A stretch of 26,725 nucleotides of DNA, from contig JADHYX010000235.1 in assembly GCA_027604685.1 (NCBI GenBank), forward strand, positions 1 through 26,725, in the 5' to 3' direction. Below the pieces are notes generated by a model. That model was given only the letters and a program-made list of their open reading frames with translations. It had not been told where the DNA came from and did not search any database. Shown here in pieces: positions 11,994-24,543 of this stretch (position 1 is its first letter; every line of letters starts with the position of its first letter). The position numbers and the translations under genes were made by a program. Source of the stretch: Lobulomyces angularis. Lineage: Eukaryota > Chytridiomycota > Chytridiomycetes > Lobulomycetales > Lobulomycetaceae.

Positions 11994-13797
11994 TTATTGT
12001 TTGATTAAGTCTGAAATTTTTAATATATCGTGACCATGGTCTATTAAATATTTTGCAATTTCATAATGTCCACCCTTATAAAACGAAATTAATTACCATA
12101 TTCTATTTCGTATTTTATTTTTTACTTACACCTGCTGCTAGATATGTTGCAGACAGTTCAGCATCATTAAGAGTATTAACGTCAAATTTACAAACTTCAA
12201 CTAAATATTTTACAATTTCCAGATAGTTTTTATATGCCGCTACATGCAGTAAAGAGAAACCTCCAGCTGTTTTTACATCTACATTACAACCTTTTTGTAT
12301 AAAATACTTTACTATGTTCAAATGCCCATTCTAACAATTAAGAAAATAAAAATATGAAAAAATAAAAAAAAAAGTTTATTTACTTCAGTTGCACAGTAAA
12401 CTGGAGTAACATTACTCTCAGATTGTTCATCAACATTAACTTTAATTTCCTCTATTAAATACTTACAAATGTCGAGATAATTATTGAATGCTGCGATGTG
12501 TAGCAGTGAAAAATTACCATCAACATTCTGTTCAATTTTACAACCTTTTCCTATAAGATATCGAGTAATTTCCAAGTGACCATTCTTTGAAAAAATGTGT
12601 TTTTTTTTTCAATAAAATTTCTTAAAATTAAAATTTCAAACACACCAATACTGCACAGTAGACCGGAGTGGCGTTATCAATTGCAGTTAAATTAATATCA
12701 AAACTTTTTTCCTGAATTAAATATTTAACAATGTTGAGGTGTCCGAAGTAAACAGAAAGATGTAATAAGGATATATCACAAGAAAATCGTTGATTGATAT
12801 CACAGCCAGCATTAATTAAATATTTAAAAACCTCGAAATTTCCTTTCTAAAAAAAAAAAAAAAATTCTTTTTATTTTATTTTTCAAGTAAATTTACTTAC
12901 TTGTGTTGCAATGTAGACTGGAGTTAGTATATCATGGTTATATTCATCAATATCAACTTTGCATGACTCAACCAAATATTTACATATATTAGCGTTATTA
13001 TTTGTAGCTGCTAAAAACAGTGCTGAATTTCCTTCCGAGTCTCTTTTTTTTACATCGGCCCCACTTGAAACTAAATATTCACAAATTTCAAGATTTCCAT
13101 TTGCAGCTGAAAACAAAAGTGCAGTTTTTCCAAACTTGCTTTCTAAATTGACATCTGCACCGTATTCTACAAGTAATTTAACTATTTCAAAGTGATTTAA
13201 TTGTACAGCTTCTATCACTAGTAAAACAAAAAAAAAATTTTAAAAAATTTGGTTACAAGATTACAAGCAGTTTTTCCAGTTAAATCCTTTATAATTAGTG
13301 ATGAAAAAAAAAATATTTAAAGAAAAAAAAAAAAACTCAAATTACGTCTTGTCTATTAACATAGGCAGTAGCATCCAACAAGCACTTAACACAAAATACA
13401 GTTCCCATATTAGAAGCCAAAAATAGTGGAGACCAACCTTTAAGTTAACAGGCAAAAAAATAAGAATTAATTGGATTAATTTAAAATTATAAATTAATTC
13501 ACACCCTCACAGTCGGCTTTTTCTACATCTACACCACCTTTTTATGAATTTGAATTTGAAAATAAGGAGAAAAACATCAGTTGAAATATACATAACTTTT
13601 AACATACTTTCTAATAGTAATATAACAATTTCATTCCAGTTATTCAGGATCGCAATCAATAAAGCTGTGGAACCGAAGTCAATTTCAGCTCTATTAAGAA
13701 ACGTTGGATTGTTGTTCAATAGCATTTTGACTATTGTATAATTTCCTTCTTGCACTGCATTCAAAAAATTGCCAAATTCTTCTTCTATAAATACCAT
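11994..13797 (-). CDS. Ankyrin-repeat protein
   Basis: Nine minus-strand exons (13797-13608, 13537-13505, 13437-13346, 13286-13265, 13217-12901, 12846-12646, 12584-12384, 12330-12130, 12074-11994) give 445 aa made almost wholly of ankyrin repeats. Examples are GADVNLESKFGKTALLFSA, GNLEICEYLVSSGADVKK and LLHIAAFNNYLDICKYLIE. No other domain, signal peptide or membrane segment is visible, so the role is probably a binding scaffold and no partner can be inferred. Exons 6, 7 and 8 are each exactly 201 nt, in phase 0, and encode two-repeat units. They begin KGNFEVFKYLI, NGHLEITRYLI and NGHLNIVKYFI, which points to tandem exon duplication. The first four exons are small (33 and 22 nt included) and their borders are the least certain part. 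Confidence 0.85.
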
Positions 13798-14019
13798 ATT
13801 TTTTGTTGAATTTAAACACTGTTCAATTACAAAAAAATTTTCAAAAATGCAACCAAAAAAAATTATGATTTACTAAGTTACCAATTTTAGAAAAAAGGGC
13901 CATCAATTGAAAAAAAGACAAATTTTTTACTCATAAAACAATTTCAGAAAAAAATGCAATGTAAATTTTATAAACTTTTTATCTTTATTTTAAACTAATC
14001 GATTTTTTCAATGATTTTT

Positions 14020-15252
14020 TCATTCTAACATTTTAACAAAATCCGAAATAAACTCACTGGATTCACCTTTTTCCATTAATTTCAAAACAATTTCCATTTT
14101 TCTCTTCTTGTTATCTTCAATTTTATTTCTCAGATTTAAATCCAACGTTATCTCATCATAGGTGTTTTCATTCACACTTGAGTAACCGTCTGTACCTTTT
14201 CTCTTTTTAATACTGCTGCCAAATTTAAATTTCACAGGATTAAATGGAGGTAGCGTTGTCGATGGTGAAGGGAGACTTTCGGTATTACTTAAATTATTAT
14301 ATTGCAAAAATGAAACTCTCTGATGATCTATATTTGAAAATATTTCTGGTTCTGCTTTTGAAATTGACGAATCTATCTGCGATGGAGTAGCAGGTAGACA
14401 GGGAACATTAGAATTTTGCTGTAGTGGACTATGTGAATTTTGAACTTGTTGATTAGAATTTTGCTGCAATTGCTGTTGCTGTTTTGGTTTATGCTTTATT
14501 AGTTGCTGTTGAGTAGAACTTTGCTGCAAGCTTACATGATGATTAGAAGGTTGCTGAGACTGCAATTGTTGGCTAGATGGAAGGAGTTGCTGGGTAGAAT
14601 GATGGGGATTTTGAGTATTTGACTGCTGTTGCAGTTGAGTAGAGTCTGGTTGTACCTGAATTTGAGTTTTTTCCACATCACTATTTGTATTTTGTTCACC
14701 TTTTAAATTTGTGAGTTGGGTGGATTCTACTCCATTTAAATACGAAGCATATAACATATCCTCGTCTTTCAATAAACTATTTGGAGGTAGCTGATACGGC
14801 ATTGAAGTTACAGCGTTCACTGAAGGAACTGCAGGTGTTGAATTGTTGTGAAACGAGGTATTTTTTTTTTCTGGGGAATTTGAAAACTGTAAATTTTGAG
14901 AAGGTCGCAAAGATTGAGATTGAGGTTGTGTTTGAGACTGAGAGGTTGCTTTATCAGCGACATTAGCCTTTCTTGGACCTCATGCAACAATTAGTTCAAT
15001 TAAAGTCAAAAAGAAAATGTCTAATACCTCTCTTTTGCGAAACTGTAAAATGGCATTCAATACTTTTCTTTATGCAACCAGCACAAGTGGCTTTATCAGA
15101 TTGCGTTTCTTCCACAACGCATTTTCTCTTTTGAATTTTGCACCTATTTAAAAAAAAAAGGAATGAGAACGAACGTTTAAAAAGTATATATAGTTTTTAA
15201 GGAAATAAGATAGTTTCTTATGTTAAAACCTATCGCAAGTTTTGCTAGTCAT
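14020..15252 (-). CDS. Zn2Cys6 zinc-cluster transcription factor with Q-rich region
   Basis: Three exons (15252-15230, 15143-15028, 14978-14020) encode 365 aa. Residues about 6-41 form a binuclear zinc cluster with spacing C-X2-C-X6-C-X11-C-X2-C-X6-C (CDRCKIQKRKC...CAGCIKKSIEC), the DNA-binding fold of Gal4-type factors and nearly restricted to fungi. The motif is split by two introns. A long Q/S/N-rich low-complexity stretch follows (about residues 60-190), with repeats such as QLQSQQ and QQQLQQ; it is a candidate activation region. A basic patch (KKRKGT, KKRKME) may be a nuclear signal, and a short amphipathic C-terminus ends the protein. I see no fungal_trans middle homology domain, so this is a short member of the class. 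Target genes cannot be inferred. Confidence 0.87.
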
Positions 15253-15277
15253 ATTGTCCAGATTTCAAAAAACAGTA
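15253..15277. promoter_or_regulatory. 25-bp divergent gap between two start codons
   Basis: The ATG of the zinc-cluster gene (15252, minus) and that of the 72-aa ORF (15278, plus) are only 25 bp apart. Either the transcripts overlap at their 5' ends or one start is misassigned. No TATA-like box fits in the gap. Confidence 0.35.
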
Positions 15278-15571
15278 ATGTATTATTTTGATGAAAAATC
15301 AAATTGTATTCCGTCCGCCGAAATAATTAAAAATTTTGCCGCAAACCCCGAACTTTATCCGCAGGGTTTTTCATTAGTAAGAAAAATAAAAAAAATAAAA
15401 CAAAAAGAAGTTGGAAAATAGAATTGAAGTCTAACTGAAGTTATCGCAGCATTTATGCCAACTGAATTTCAAATCGAATATGCTCGTGTTCGCTTTATTG
15501 AATTAACTTTTGGAAATTTAAATAAAATTTTGCCACCAAGAAATCACCATCCATTAAAATTTGATAAATAG
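15278..15571 (+). CDS. Small unrecognised protein, 72 aa
   Basis: Two exons (15278-15365 and 15441-15571) join in phase through a GTTTTT donor to MYYFDEKSN...PELYPQGVIAAF...HHPLKFDK. I prefer this to the GTAAGA donor at 15376, which gives a short, poor-looking frame. The segment TEFQIEYARVRFIELTFG is probably helical. There is no signal peptide or membrane segment. I do not recognise the family. It diverges from the zinc-cluster gene with almost no spacer. Confidence 0.5.
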
Positions 15572-15803
15572 GAAAATATCACATACTTTTTTATAGAAAC
15601 TTATCTTTTTTTTTTTCGAAATGCTTATTTTCATGAAATTCTTCTCTCTAATTAATATTAATCTATATTTTGATATCTATAACAAAGTTTATTCCTAGAA
15701 TTTTAATAAATAAATATAAAACAGAATCTAATTTTATAATATTACAAAAAATCCAAAAACTTCGGTAATTAGAAATTAACTTTTTGCACTCTCTTTCCTA
15801 AAA

Positions 15804-16406
15804 TTACCCCATGTCTGTTGAACTCTCTAGCAAACCACACCTTAACTTGTTTATTACTAAAGTTACACCAGTTTCTTTTTTTAATTTTAAGATTGATTCA
15901 CTTGCACTTAATAAGTAATTGGTGTATTTTGTAGTTAAAATAGTTTCTTCCTCTTTATAACGAGATTCAGAATCTATAATTCTAATAAAAAATATATATA
16001 ATTTAATTTTCAATAGCTATCATCCACTCAAAAGTACAATAATCGTGATTTGTGTCGACAACAAAATTATAAAACTCTTCTATTGAATAAAAACTTTTTA
16101 TCAGAGTCTTCATATTCGGCAGTAGCTAAATTTACTGCATGGATTTTATTTTCATTGGTTTGGTTTTGTAACAACATCGCAATGTTCATCCTTTTCTAAA
16201 AGAAAAATCAACTTTTTTTCGCTTTCCATGTGCTCTCGGTTTCCGATATAAATAAAATTTGCTTTATCCCAACAATAAACATAAATGAGGTTTTTAAAAA
16301 AGGGATTGTTCAGATCAAAATGATATAGGGTTTCCTCACTGTTTCCTTGTTTGTAAAAAATGAACACTTTGTTTTCTTCCATTTTGTTTTTTAATATTAA
16401 TTTCAA
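15804..16406 (-). CDS. Uncharacterised protein, about 161 aa
   Basis: Three minus-strand exons (from 16382 to 16173, 16125-16028, 15981-15804) join in frame. An in-frame ATG at 16406 would add eight residues; MEENKVFIFYK at 16382 looks the better start. The N-terminal half has short beta-like segments (KVFIFYK, FIYIGN, KLIFLLEKDE). The middle exon encodes LIKSFYSIEEFYNFVVD, and the C-terminal exon a helical, charged stretch (YLLSASESILKLKKETGV). The alternation resembles a compact alpha/beta domain such as a longin or roadblock fold, but that is only an impression. No motif names a function. The gene is convergent with the 72-aa ORF. Confidence 0.6.
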
Positions 16407-16524
16407 TACTTTCTTATTTACAAGAATATAATTACAAAAAATAAAATATAAAAATTAAGAGAAAATAAAGAAGGAAAAAAAAAAAAGCTTAAATCAATTA
16501 AATTCATTTTAATCTTCCACTTTT

Positions 16525-16727
16525 CTAGTTTCCAATCATTTGTATAAACTTCATATATCCTCTCACTCTGTTTACTTCAAAAGTGGCTAAATCCATTCTG
16601 GAAGCGTGCAATGATAGCAGGTATACACAGCATTAAACATGGGTATTTGCTTCTGAAGATAAATAATCTTTTTTCAAAAAAAAAAAAATTGATTTTGATC
16701 GAAAAAAAACCGATCTGTAGATGTCAT
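16525..16727 (-). CDS. Possible very small two-exon ORF, 29 aa or longer
   Basis: Exon 16597-16525 reads MDLATFEVNRVRGYMKFIQ to a TAG and is preceded by a good acceptor (CTTCCAG). It joins in phase to a frame ending at 16711, where the in-frame ATG at 16727 starts MTSTDR. That frame also stays open upstream to about 16830 (LLQYRTWPLRH), so a longer protein with an unseen first exon is possible. I do not recognise it. It is shorter than usual gene callers accept, and may be part of a longer gene or chance. Confidence 0.3.
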
Positions 16728-16864
16728 ATGCCTCAATGGCCAAGTTCTATATTGCAGCAAATCATGAAAAATTTTCGTATAAAAGCTCTGCAAATATCTT
16801 TTTTTTTCTTCATTCTCTCATCATTTTCAACTTAATAATAATACACTAAAAGAACATCCTCAAA

Positions 16865-17038
16865 ATGCCTGCTCTAACAATTTCAAACAAATCAAACAAA
16901 TCTGCAGTTGAAAGCCATAAGAAACAAACCATACCTATTCAAGATGAATTAAAGTTAAATATCGAAGACTGCAGCAAATTTGAAAAATATAAATTGAATT
17001 TCGATTATAAGATGGTGGCAGATCCTAGATTTTTTTGA
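16865..17038 (+). CDS. Small hypothetical ORF, 57 aa
   Basis: An uninterrupted ATG-to-TGA frame starting MPALTISNKSNKSAVES, lysine-rich and ending in YKMVADPRFF. It has no cysteines forming a motif and no membrane segment. GC is higher than the flanks, which favours coding in this genome. It sits between a doubtful minus-strand mini-ORF and the 3' end of ALG1. No family recognised. Confidence 0.45.
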   Translation: MPALTISNKSNKSAVESHKKQTIPIQDELKLNIEDCSKFEKYKLNFDYKMVADPRFF

Positions 17039-17258
17039 AATCTAATCGATGTTGCTACTATGTTTAAACTTATTTATTTAGCTAAGAATTTTCATATTTT
17101 ATTATTAAATTTGTATTATAAACTCTATTTATTCTTATCATATTTTTTTTATATAATACCAAATAAAACTGTATTCAAATGAAACTCCATTATTCAATTC
17201 TCCACATTAAATAGGCGTTTAATTAAAATAATTCGCATGGTAAAAAATAATTTTTTAA

Positions 17259-19109
17259 CTAAAAGAGAGGTTTCGCAAAGGCATTCCAATTCTCCTTCCA
17301 CTTGCTGCCTTTTGACTTCTTTAAATTAATTTGAAATGTTTTTATTCGAGTTGATTTTTCAGGAAAACCTTGAAATAAGTCCTAAAAAAAATATAGCTAA
17401 GTGTGAAATGTGTTCTTACCAAAAATTGTTGATATAGTTCAAGAGAATCATTAAAAATTAGGCCGTTAACATTATCTTTCACAAGTTCACTAATTGTAGC
17501 GTAATTTATTGCTAACACTGGTAATTCACAACCAAACATATCCACTGCTTTCATTGGTAAATCTAACCCGCTGGAAGAAGTATGTAGACAAACTCCAATA
17601 TCGGCCGAACCTACATAACCAATTTGTTAATTTAAAACTTTGATACTTATCAAGACAAGAAAATATAGATATAAAGTGGTACCTAACAAAAGTGGATAAG
17701 CTTCTGCGGTCAACCACGGAAAAAAAAATTTTACATATTCAAATCGTTCCTTTTGAATTAAATTAACATAATATTCTTTTAATGGACCTTTTCCAGTAAT
17801 GACTACTGTCAACTTTGGTAAATCTAAATTCGCTTCATTATTTTTTTTAAAATTTAGCTCATAATCTCGTAAGCTATTGAACAAAATTGAAAAATCTTCG
17901 TCTTCTGTCCAGCTGGTACTGCTCACCAAAATTAATCTTCTATCACTCTTTTTAAATCTTGGAGAAGAATACAAATGTTCTTTCATTGTTGAAATAGTAC
18001 TACTAAGCTTTCTCAAATTTGCGGTTTCCGGTATTTTTTTGGCATTTTCATCGTTTATATTATCATTATGCTCTACTCCAAATTCCTGTTTCTCCAAAAA
18101 CTTAAAATCAAGTACATAATTAAAAATGAAAACGAATAAAAAAAAAATACTTTGTGGACTTCTGCTACAGTCAATTTTTTAAAATGGCAAGGGGGTTTGT
18201 CGTAAAGAACTACAATCTTACCACTATGTAAAAAAATAAAATAAAAAAAATCAAATATTAGAATATATTGAAACCTGACTTTCATGTCGTGAATTAAAAA
18301 AGTTTTCATTGCGTTTGAGACACAAAAATGACCATCAGCAATTTTACCAAATGTAAATTCGTAAAATTTACAAATTTTTACTATTAAATTAGATGTTCCT
18401 AAACTTAATTGCATTATACTGTAACCGAAATTATGCCAATCAATGTATAATTTTACATCAACAAGGCGACAATAAATTTGTGCAATAAATAATGTGGGTA
18501 TGGCAGGAGGATTCTGTAAACAAAAAAAAAAAAACAAGGATTAATAAAACAATATTTTCTGTCTTTACTTGTACTAATAAAACGTCGGGTATATCTATCC
18601 TAAAAATTAAAGCATAAATTAATTCCAAGATCTGCGTTGTTATTCTAAACAAAGCATGAAGAATGTAGAATAATTTTGGAAAATTTGGTTGTAATTTATT
18701 TGGTTTGTTAAGTCTAACTAGAATAATTGATTTATTTTCCAATAATGCCAGGGATGGCTGATTTTCAACAAAGCAAATTAGATAAACAATAAAATTATTA
18801 TCCGCTAAAGACATTGCATGATACTGCATTCTAGTCAGTGTTAAGAAAAAAAACATTTAAAACACTTATGCACTTAAAACAAGTAAAGAATAATAAGCAA
18901 ATTTAGTACCTGGGTGATCTGCCAATATCTCCTAAAACAATAATTGAAATGCATTTTTTCTTGAAACATTTTTTTTTCCATATTTTTCTCTTAACTTTGA
19001 TTGACAATTTAAAAAAAAAAAATAGAAACACTAATAAGCCAACAATTAATGCTAAAGCTTCAATTTTTAAAAATATATTTTTGTTTTGGAAATTTTTGTG
19101 GAAACTCAT
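17259..19109 (-). CDS. ALG1: ALG1 chitobiosyldiphosphodolichol beta-mannosyltransferase
   Basis: Seven exons (19109-18910, 18830-18569, 18513-18275, 18223-18151, 18100-17683, 17610-17420, 17381-17259) give 501 aa. ALG1 adds the first mannose to GlcNAc2-PP-dolichol on the cytosolic face of the ER in N-glycan precursor synthesis. A hydrophobic anchor (about residues 16-38) is followed by the family signatures [71 protein letters not shown], and [20 protein letters not shown] followed by MFG. This is the GT-B donor-binding region with its conserved glutamate partner ISELV. The polar stretch before LVSSTSW is somewhat long and Asn/Asp-rich. The last exon ends with the usual Trp-containing tail ([13 protein letters not shown]). 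It faces the PP2C gene head to head across 253 bp. Confidence 0.95.
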
Positions 19110-19362
19110 TAATTGTTAAAAAAACCTAAATTTTTTTAAAACCTCAATTTTACTTTCAACAAGTTAATCATTAAATATTGTTTTACTGCAAAATTAATCA
19201 CTGTTTTTTAATCTTTTGTTTTGTAACATAAGAAACTTTTTTTTATTGCTAGTTATACAAAGCAACTAATTCAAAAGTCAAAATAGAAAGTGTATAAAAG
19301 TAAACTTTTTTACTTACAAATTTGATAGAAAAAAAGATAATAGAAAAAATAGAATAAATTTA
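19110..19362. promoter_or_regulatory. Divergent intergenic region, ALG1 / PP2C
   Basis: 253 bp of A/T-rich DNA between two start codons, presumably holding both promoters. TATAAAA-like sequence (GTATAAAAGT, about 19290-19299) lies about 65 bp upstream of the PP2C start. No other motif was recognised. Confidence 0.45.
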
Positions 19363-21026
19363 ATGAATTTTTTTTCTACAACCAAAAATGTTATAAAAAA
19401 AAGGCCACTTCTCTTCACTAGTATTACAGCAGGTATAACAACTAGTTTTACTTTAGGTTTTATGTACCACAATAATAAGTTATATTCAACTATGAAAAAA
19501 CTTTCTAAGATTGATCAAAATCTAATTATTAACGCAAATTCTAAATCAAAATTAATTAAACATAACAACGACATTTATACCTTACATTCCAACTATTTGA
19601 AGAGCAACAATCCAATTGAAGATAATAGAAGTGAAAATTATTCTTCTGATAAGTTTATGCTGGGTACAATCATTATTTTTTATTATCGTTGGAAATGATT
19701 TAATTTTGAATTGAAATTAAAAAGGTGTTTTTGATGGCCACGGTGGTTGGGAATGCGCCTCGGTTTTATCAAACTACCTGAACGCCTATGTTTCAAAAGA
19801 ATTACGTTTAATAAAAAATAAAAAAAGCAGCAACAAAAAAGAAGATATTATTAACGCTATAAAGACCGGATTTAATAAGTTGGATGCCGATATTTTAAAG
19901 GGTTTAATTCAAACAAATTATTGATGTTGATTCTTTTCTTAATACTTCTTTTTAGGTGGATTTGAGAACAAAAACTATTTAGAACCAGCACTTTCAGGAT
20001 CATGTGCAGTTTTACTACTAATGGACGGTCATGATGTATACGTAGCTAATACTGGGGATTGTAGAGCTGTATTAGGAAAGCAGAATGAAGACGGAATGTT
20101 TGAAGCAGTTCCATTATCTGTAGATCAAGGTGTCGATAATTTAAATGAAGTTAAAAGACTAGAAGAAGAACACCCAGGTTTATTTTTGATATTCATTACT
20201 CATAAGTTTATAAATATTTAGGGGAAATGGTTTTTCATCGTGGGAGAATTTTAGGAGGTATGAAAGCTATTCTTTTAACTTAAACATTTTTTTGAAGGTT
20301 TGATGCCATCTAGAGCATTTGGGGATGCAGTTTATAAATGTGATATTTGAATATTAAAATGTAAATTTAATTGTAAGAATTAAACAATTTCAAGGGCCAA
20401 AAAAGTTTTTGGATGCTGCAAAATTGTATGTACCTCCAAAATACTTAACTCCACCATACGTAAATATAATATAGCACTATATCGTGTAAAATTTAATTTC
20501 ATAGGTTACCGCTGAACCAGTGGTGACACATTACAAAATTACACCACCAAAAATTACAGTCAATAAAAAAGATCAAAAAGTATTACTTTCTGGAGACCTG
20601 TTTTTAATTCTTGCCTCGGATGGGTTATGGGATGACCTATCAAACGAAGAATCAGTTAAAATTATGCAAAATTATTTGCATTCCAACAAATTTATTGATA
20701 CCTTTGATGAAAAAATTGAAAAAGATTTTGTATTTGAGGATTTAAATGCATCAACTTTGCTGATAAAAAATAGTTTGCATAAAAATAGTAAAGGGGATAT
20801 TGGGAAATTATTAAGTATCCCTTATCCTAAATGTAGGAATTACAGAGATGATGTTACTGTAGAGGTTTTATTTTTTTTTAACACAAATGAATTTTTGGGA
20901 GTTGGAGAAGAAGGAAAAGTTACCTTCGACAAGGATACTAAAGAAGCGGATTTAAAACTAGCGAATAAAAAAATTGATAGAATTAATATCAGTAATTTTA
21001 TAAGTGGGATGAAATCTAAATTGTAA
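19363..21026 (+). CDS. Mitochondrial PP2C-family phosphatase, pyruvate dehydrogenase phosphatase/Ptc5-like
   Basis: Seven exons (19363-19663, 19725-19901, 19956-20177, 20222-20257, 20298-20339, 20395-20459, 20505-21026) give 454 aa. The N-terminus is basic and Ser/Thr-rich, followed by a hydrophobic segment (FTSITAGITTSFTLGFMY), as expected for a mitochondrial, inner-membrane-anchored protein. PP2C motifs occur in order: NPIEDNRSE, GVFDGHGGWECAS (residue 101 on), ALSGSCAVLLL, VANTGDCRAVLG, GGLMPSRAFGD, ILASDGLWDDLSNEE (about 316-330) and YRDDVTVEVLFF. The metal-binding aspartates are present. PPYVTAEPVVTHYKI and the RAFGDAVYKWPKKF segment are characteristic of PDP/Ptc5 rather than cytosolic PP2Cs. 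The likely substrate is the phosphorylated E1-alpha subunit of pyruvate dehydrogenase. Confidence 0.9.
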
Positions 21027-21144
21027 TAGAAAAAATAAAATTAAATAAAATAAAATCTTATTAACAATAGCGAAATAGGATAATAAAATATTTATTTGTT
21101 CCACATTATAAATTAAAACAAAAAATATAGTAAAACTTTCTTTG

Positions 21145-21551
21145 TTAATTGTCTACTGCTTTTGAATTGATTCTTATACCATGCATTAATTTAATTTCTT
21201 CCTTTAATTCTTCGTTAACCAGTTTATGTTGTTTCACTAAGTTTAAATTTTTAAAATGATTAGATTCAATGTCAATCTGATACATTGAACCGCAGCCTCC
21301 ACTTATTTATACATAGGAAAAAAATATATATATTAATATATAAAATTTACAGTTTTTAGTTTTTCTTACCTAATGTCAGTGACATTTATATATTTCGGTT
21401 GAAACTTTTTTGTTAATTTTTCGGTTAATAATAATTCACCTTTAGTTTTTCCATCACTATTTGATGATGAAAATAACCTACTATTAAATTTGAATTGTTT
21501 TTTACAGATGTTGGGTATTGGTGATTTTCTTGTTGTTAAAATTCGAATCAT
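21145..21551 (-). CDS. BOLA3: BOLA3-like mitochondrial Fe-S cluster trafficking protein
   Basis: Two exons (21551-21370, 21301-21145) encode 112 aa. The first exon gives a basic, Ser-rich presequence (MIRILTTRKSPIPN...RLFSSSN), typical of matrix targeting. The BolA core follows: LLTEKLTKKFQPKYINVTDIR, then SGGCGSMYQIDIES, VKQHKLVNEELKEEI and the conserved histidine in KLMHGIRI. The GGCG motif and MHG ending match BOLA3, which works with glutaredoxin 5 and NFU1 to deliver 4Fe-4S clusters, for example to lipoate synthase. Length fits the family. Its function is linked to pyruvate dehydrogenase through lipoylation, so its place next to the PDP-like gene is a pleasing coincidence at most. Confidence 0.92.
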
Positions 21552-21609
21552 TTTATTTTAAAATAAAAAAAAATACCCACTAAATTAAAACTTAAAATTT
21601 TATTTTTAG
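21552..21609. promoter_or_regulatory. 58-bp divergent gap, BOLA3 / 82-aa coiled-coil gene
   Basis: The two start codons lie 58 bp apart in A/T-rich sequence. This must serve as both 5' flanks, or the 5' UTRs overlap. Confidence 0.45.
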
Positions 21610-21913
21610 ATGATAAAACAATCTGAACAAGAAAGTATCCACTCTCAATTATCAGAATTAATACAAGATTTAAATTTCAGCAATGAAGAAATCGAATTAG
21701 ATTCTAATTTGAATACACAACAAATTTTGAAGTCTATGGTAATATTTCCCACTTAACCAATTAAATTTCGTTCTCTATTTTATTATTGTTAAGCAAAAAA
21801 CTAATGAAATGCTTGATACATTAGAGGGAAAGACTGATCAATTGTTAGCGAAATTAGATGCTATATTAAGTGAAAATAAAAATTCCTCTACCACTTCGAC
21901 AGTTAAAAACTAA
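21610..21913 (+). CDS. Small coiled-coil protein, 82 aa
   Basis: Two exons (21610-21738, 21794-21913) join in phase 0. The product is acidic and helical: an N-terminal helix (SQLSELIQDLNFSNEEIELD) and a heptad-like second helix (MQKTNEMLDTLEGKTDQLL), ending in a Ser/Thr-rich tail. It looks like a small subunit of a coiled-coil complex of the BLOC/BORC or kinetochore type, but no diagnostic motif lets me choose. Codon use and GC match its neighbours. Confidence 0.65.
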
Positions 21914-22366
21914 TAGCTATTTTTTTTATAATATAAATCAATTTCATCTAAAAAATTACTTTGATATCTTAATTAAACAGCGACAAATTTTTTTTGAATA
22001 GAGTTTGTAATTTGAAATGTTTTTTGCAACTTCCCCCATAAGTCTGCATATTCTGTTTCTCTGTTCCTAGGTTAAACCGAAACTTAATATATTTATTTCT
22101 AAATTGATAAGATCTGATGTTAAAACAAAAAAGTTACCAAGTTATAGTTAGAAGCATTGGTTGTTTTCTGTTACTATGTCATTGGACAAGATAGCTGAAG
22201 AGAGAGAATATGATGAATGAAAAAAATGATTTGTATATTTTTTTTTGTTTTCATTAGATTTTTTTATATAAGTATCTGTAATTTTTAATTTTTTTATTAG
22301 TTTGTTGACTTGGTTGTGAGACCAAAATAAATGAAGGAATTTGTTATATGCAAGACTTCTTGTCAC
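21914..22366. other. Convergent intergenic region with one unexplained coding-like exon
   Basis: Mostly A/T-rich 3' flank of the 82-aa gene and of calcineurin A. A plus-strand frame at 22152-22220, after an AG and ending in TGA, reads KHWLFSVTMSLDKIAEEREY and looks coding. A frame near 22010-22060 (NFPHKSAYSVSLFL) also does, but I could not join them in phase. A small gene may be hidden here. Confidence 0.35.
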
Positions 22367-24466
<2,100 letters not shown>

Positions 24467-24543
24467 TTCTAATTAAATTTTCTTTTTTCAACACGTCTTT
24501 TATAGTGTGCTACAAAGTTTTTGAATTTTTGATTTTTTGAATT

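Noticed and set aside
12959..13741. Plus-strand ORFs opposite the ankyrin gene
   Set aside because: They are antisense shadows; the minus strand shows clear ankyrin repeats.
17526..17717. Minus-strand ORF inside ALG1
   Set aside because: Wrong frame across an exon-intron border; ALG1 motifs fix the true frame.
22148..22366. 72-codon minus-strand ORF just downstream of calcineurin A
   Set aside because: Biased composition from A/T-rich spacer, no motif, and it lies in the 3' flank of calcineurin on the same strand.
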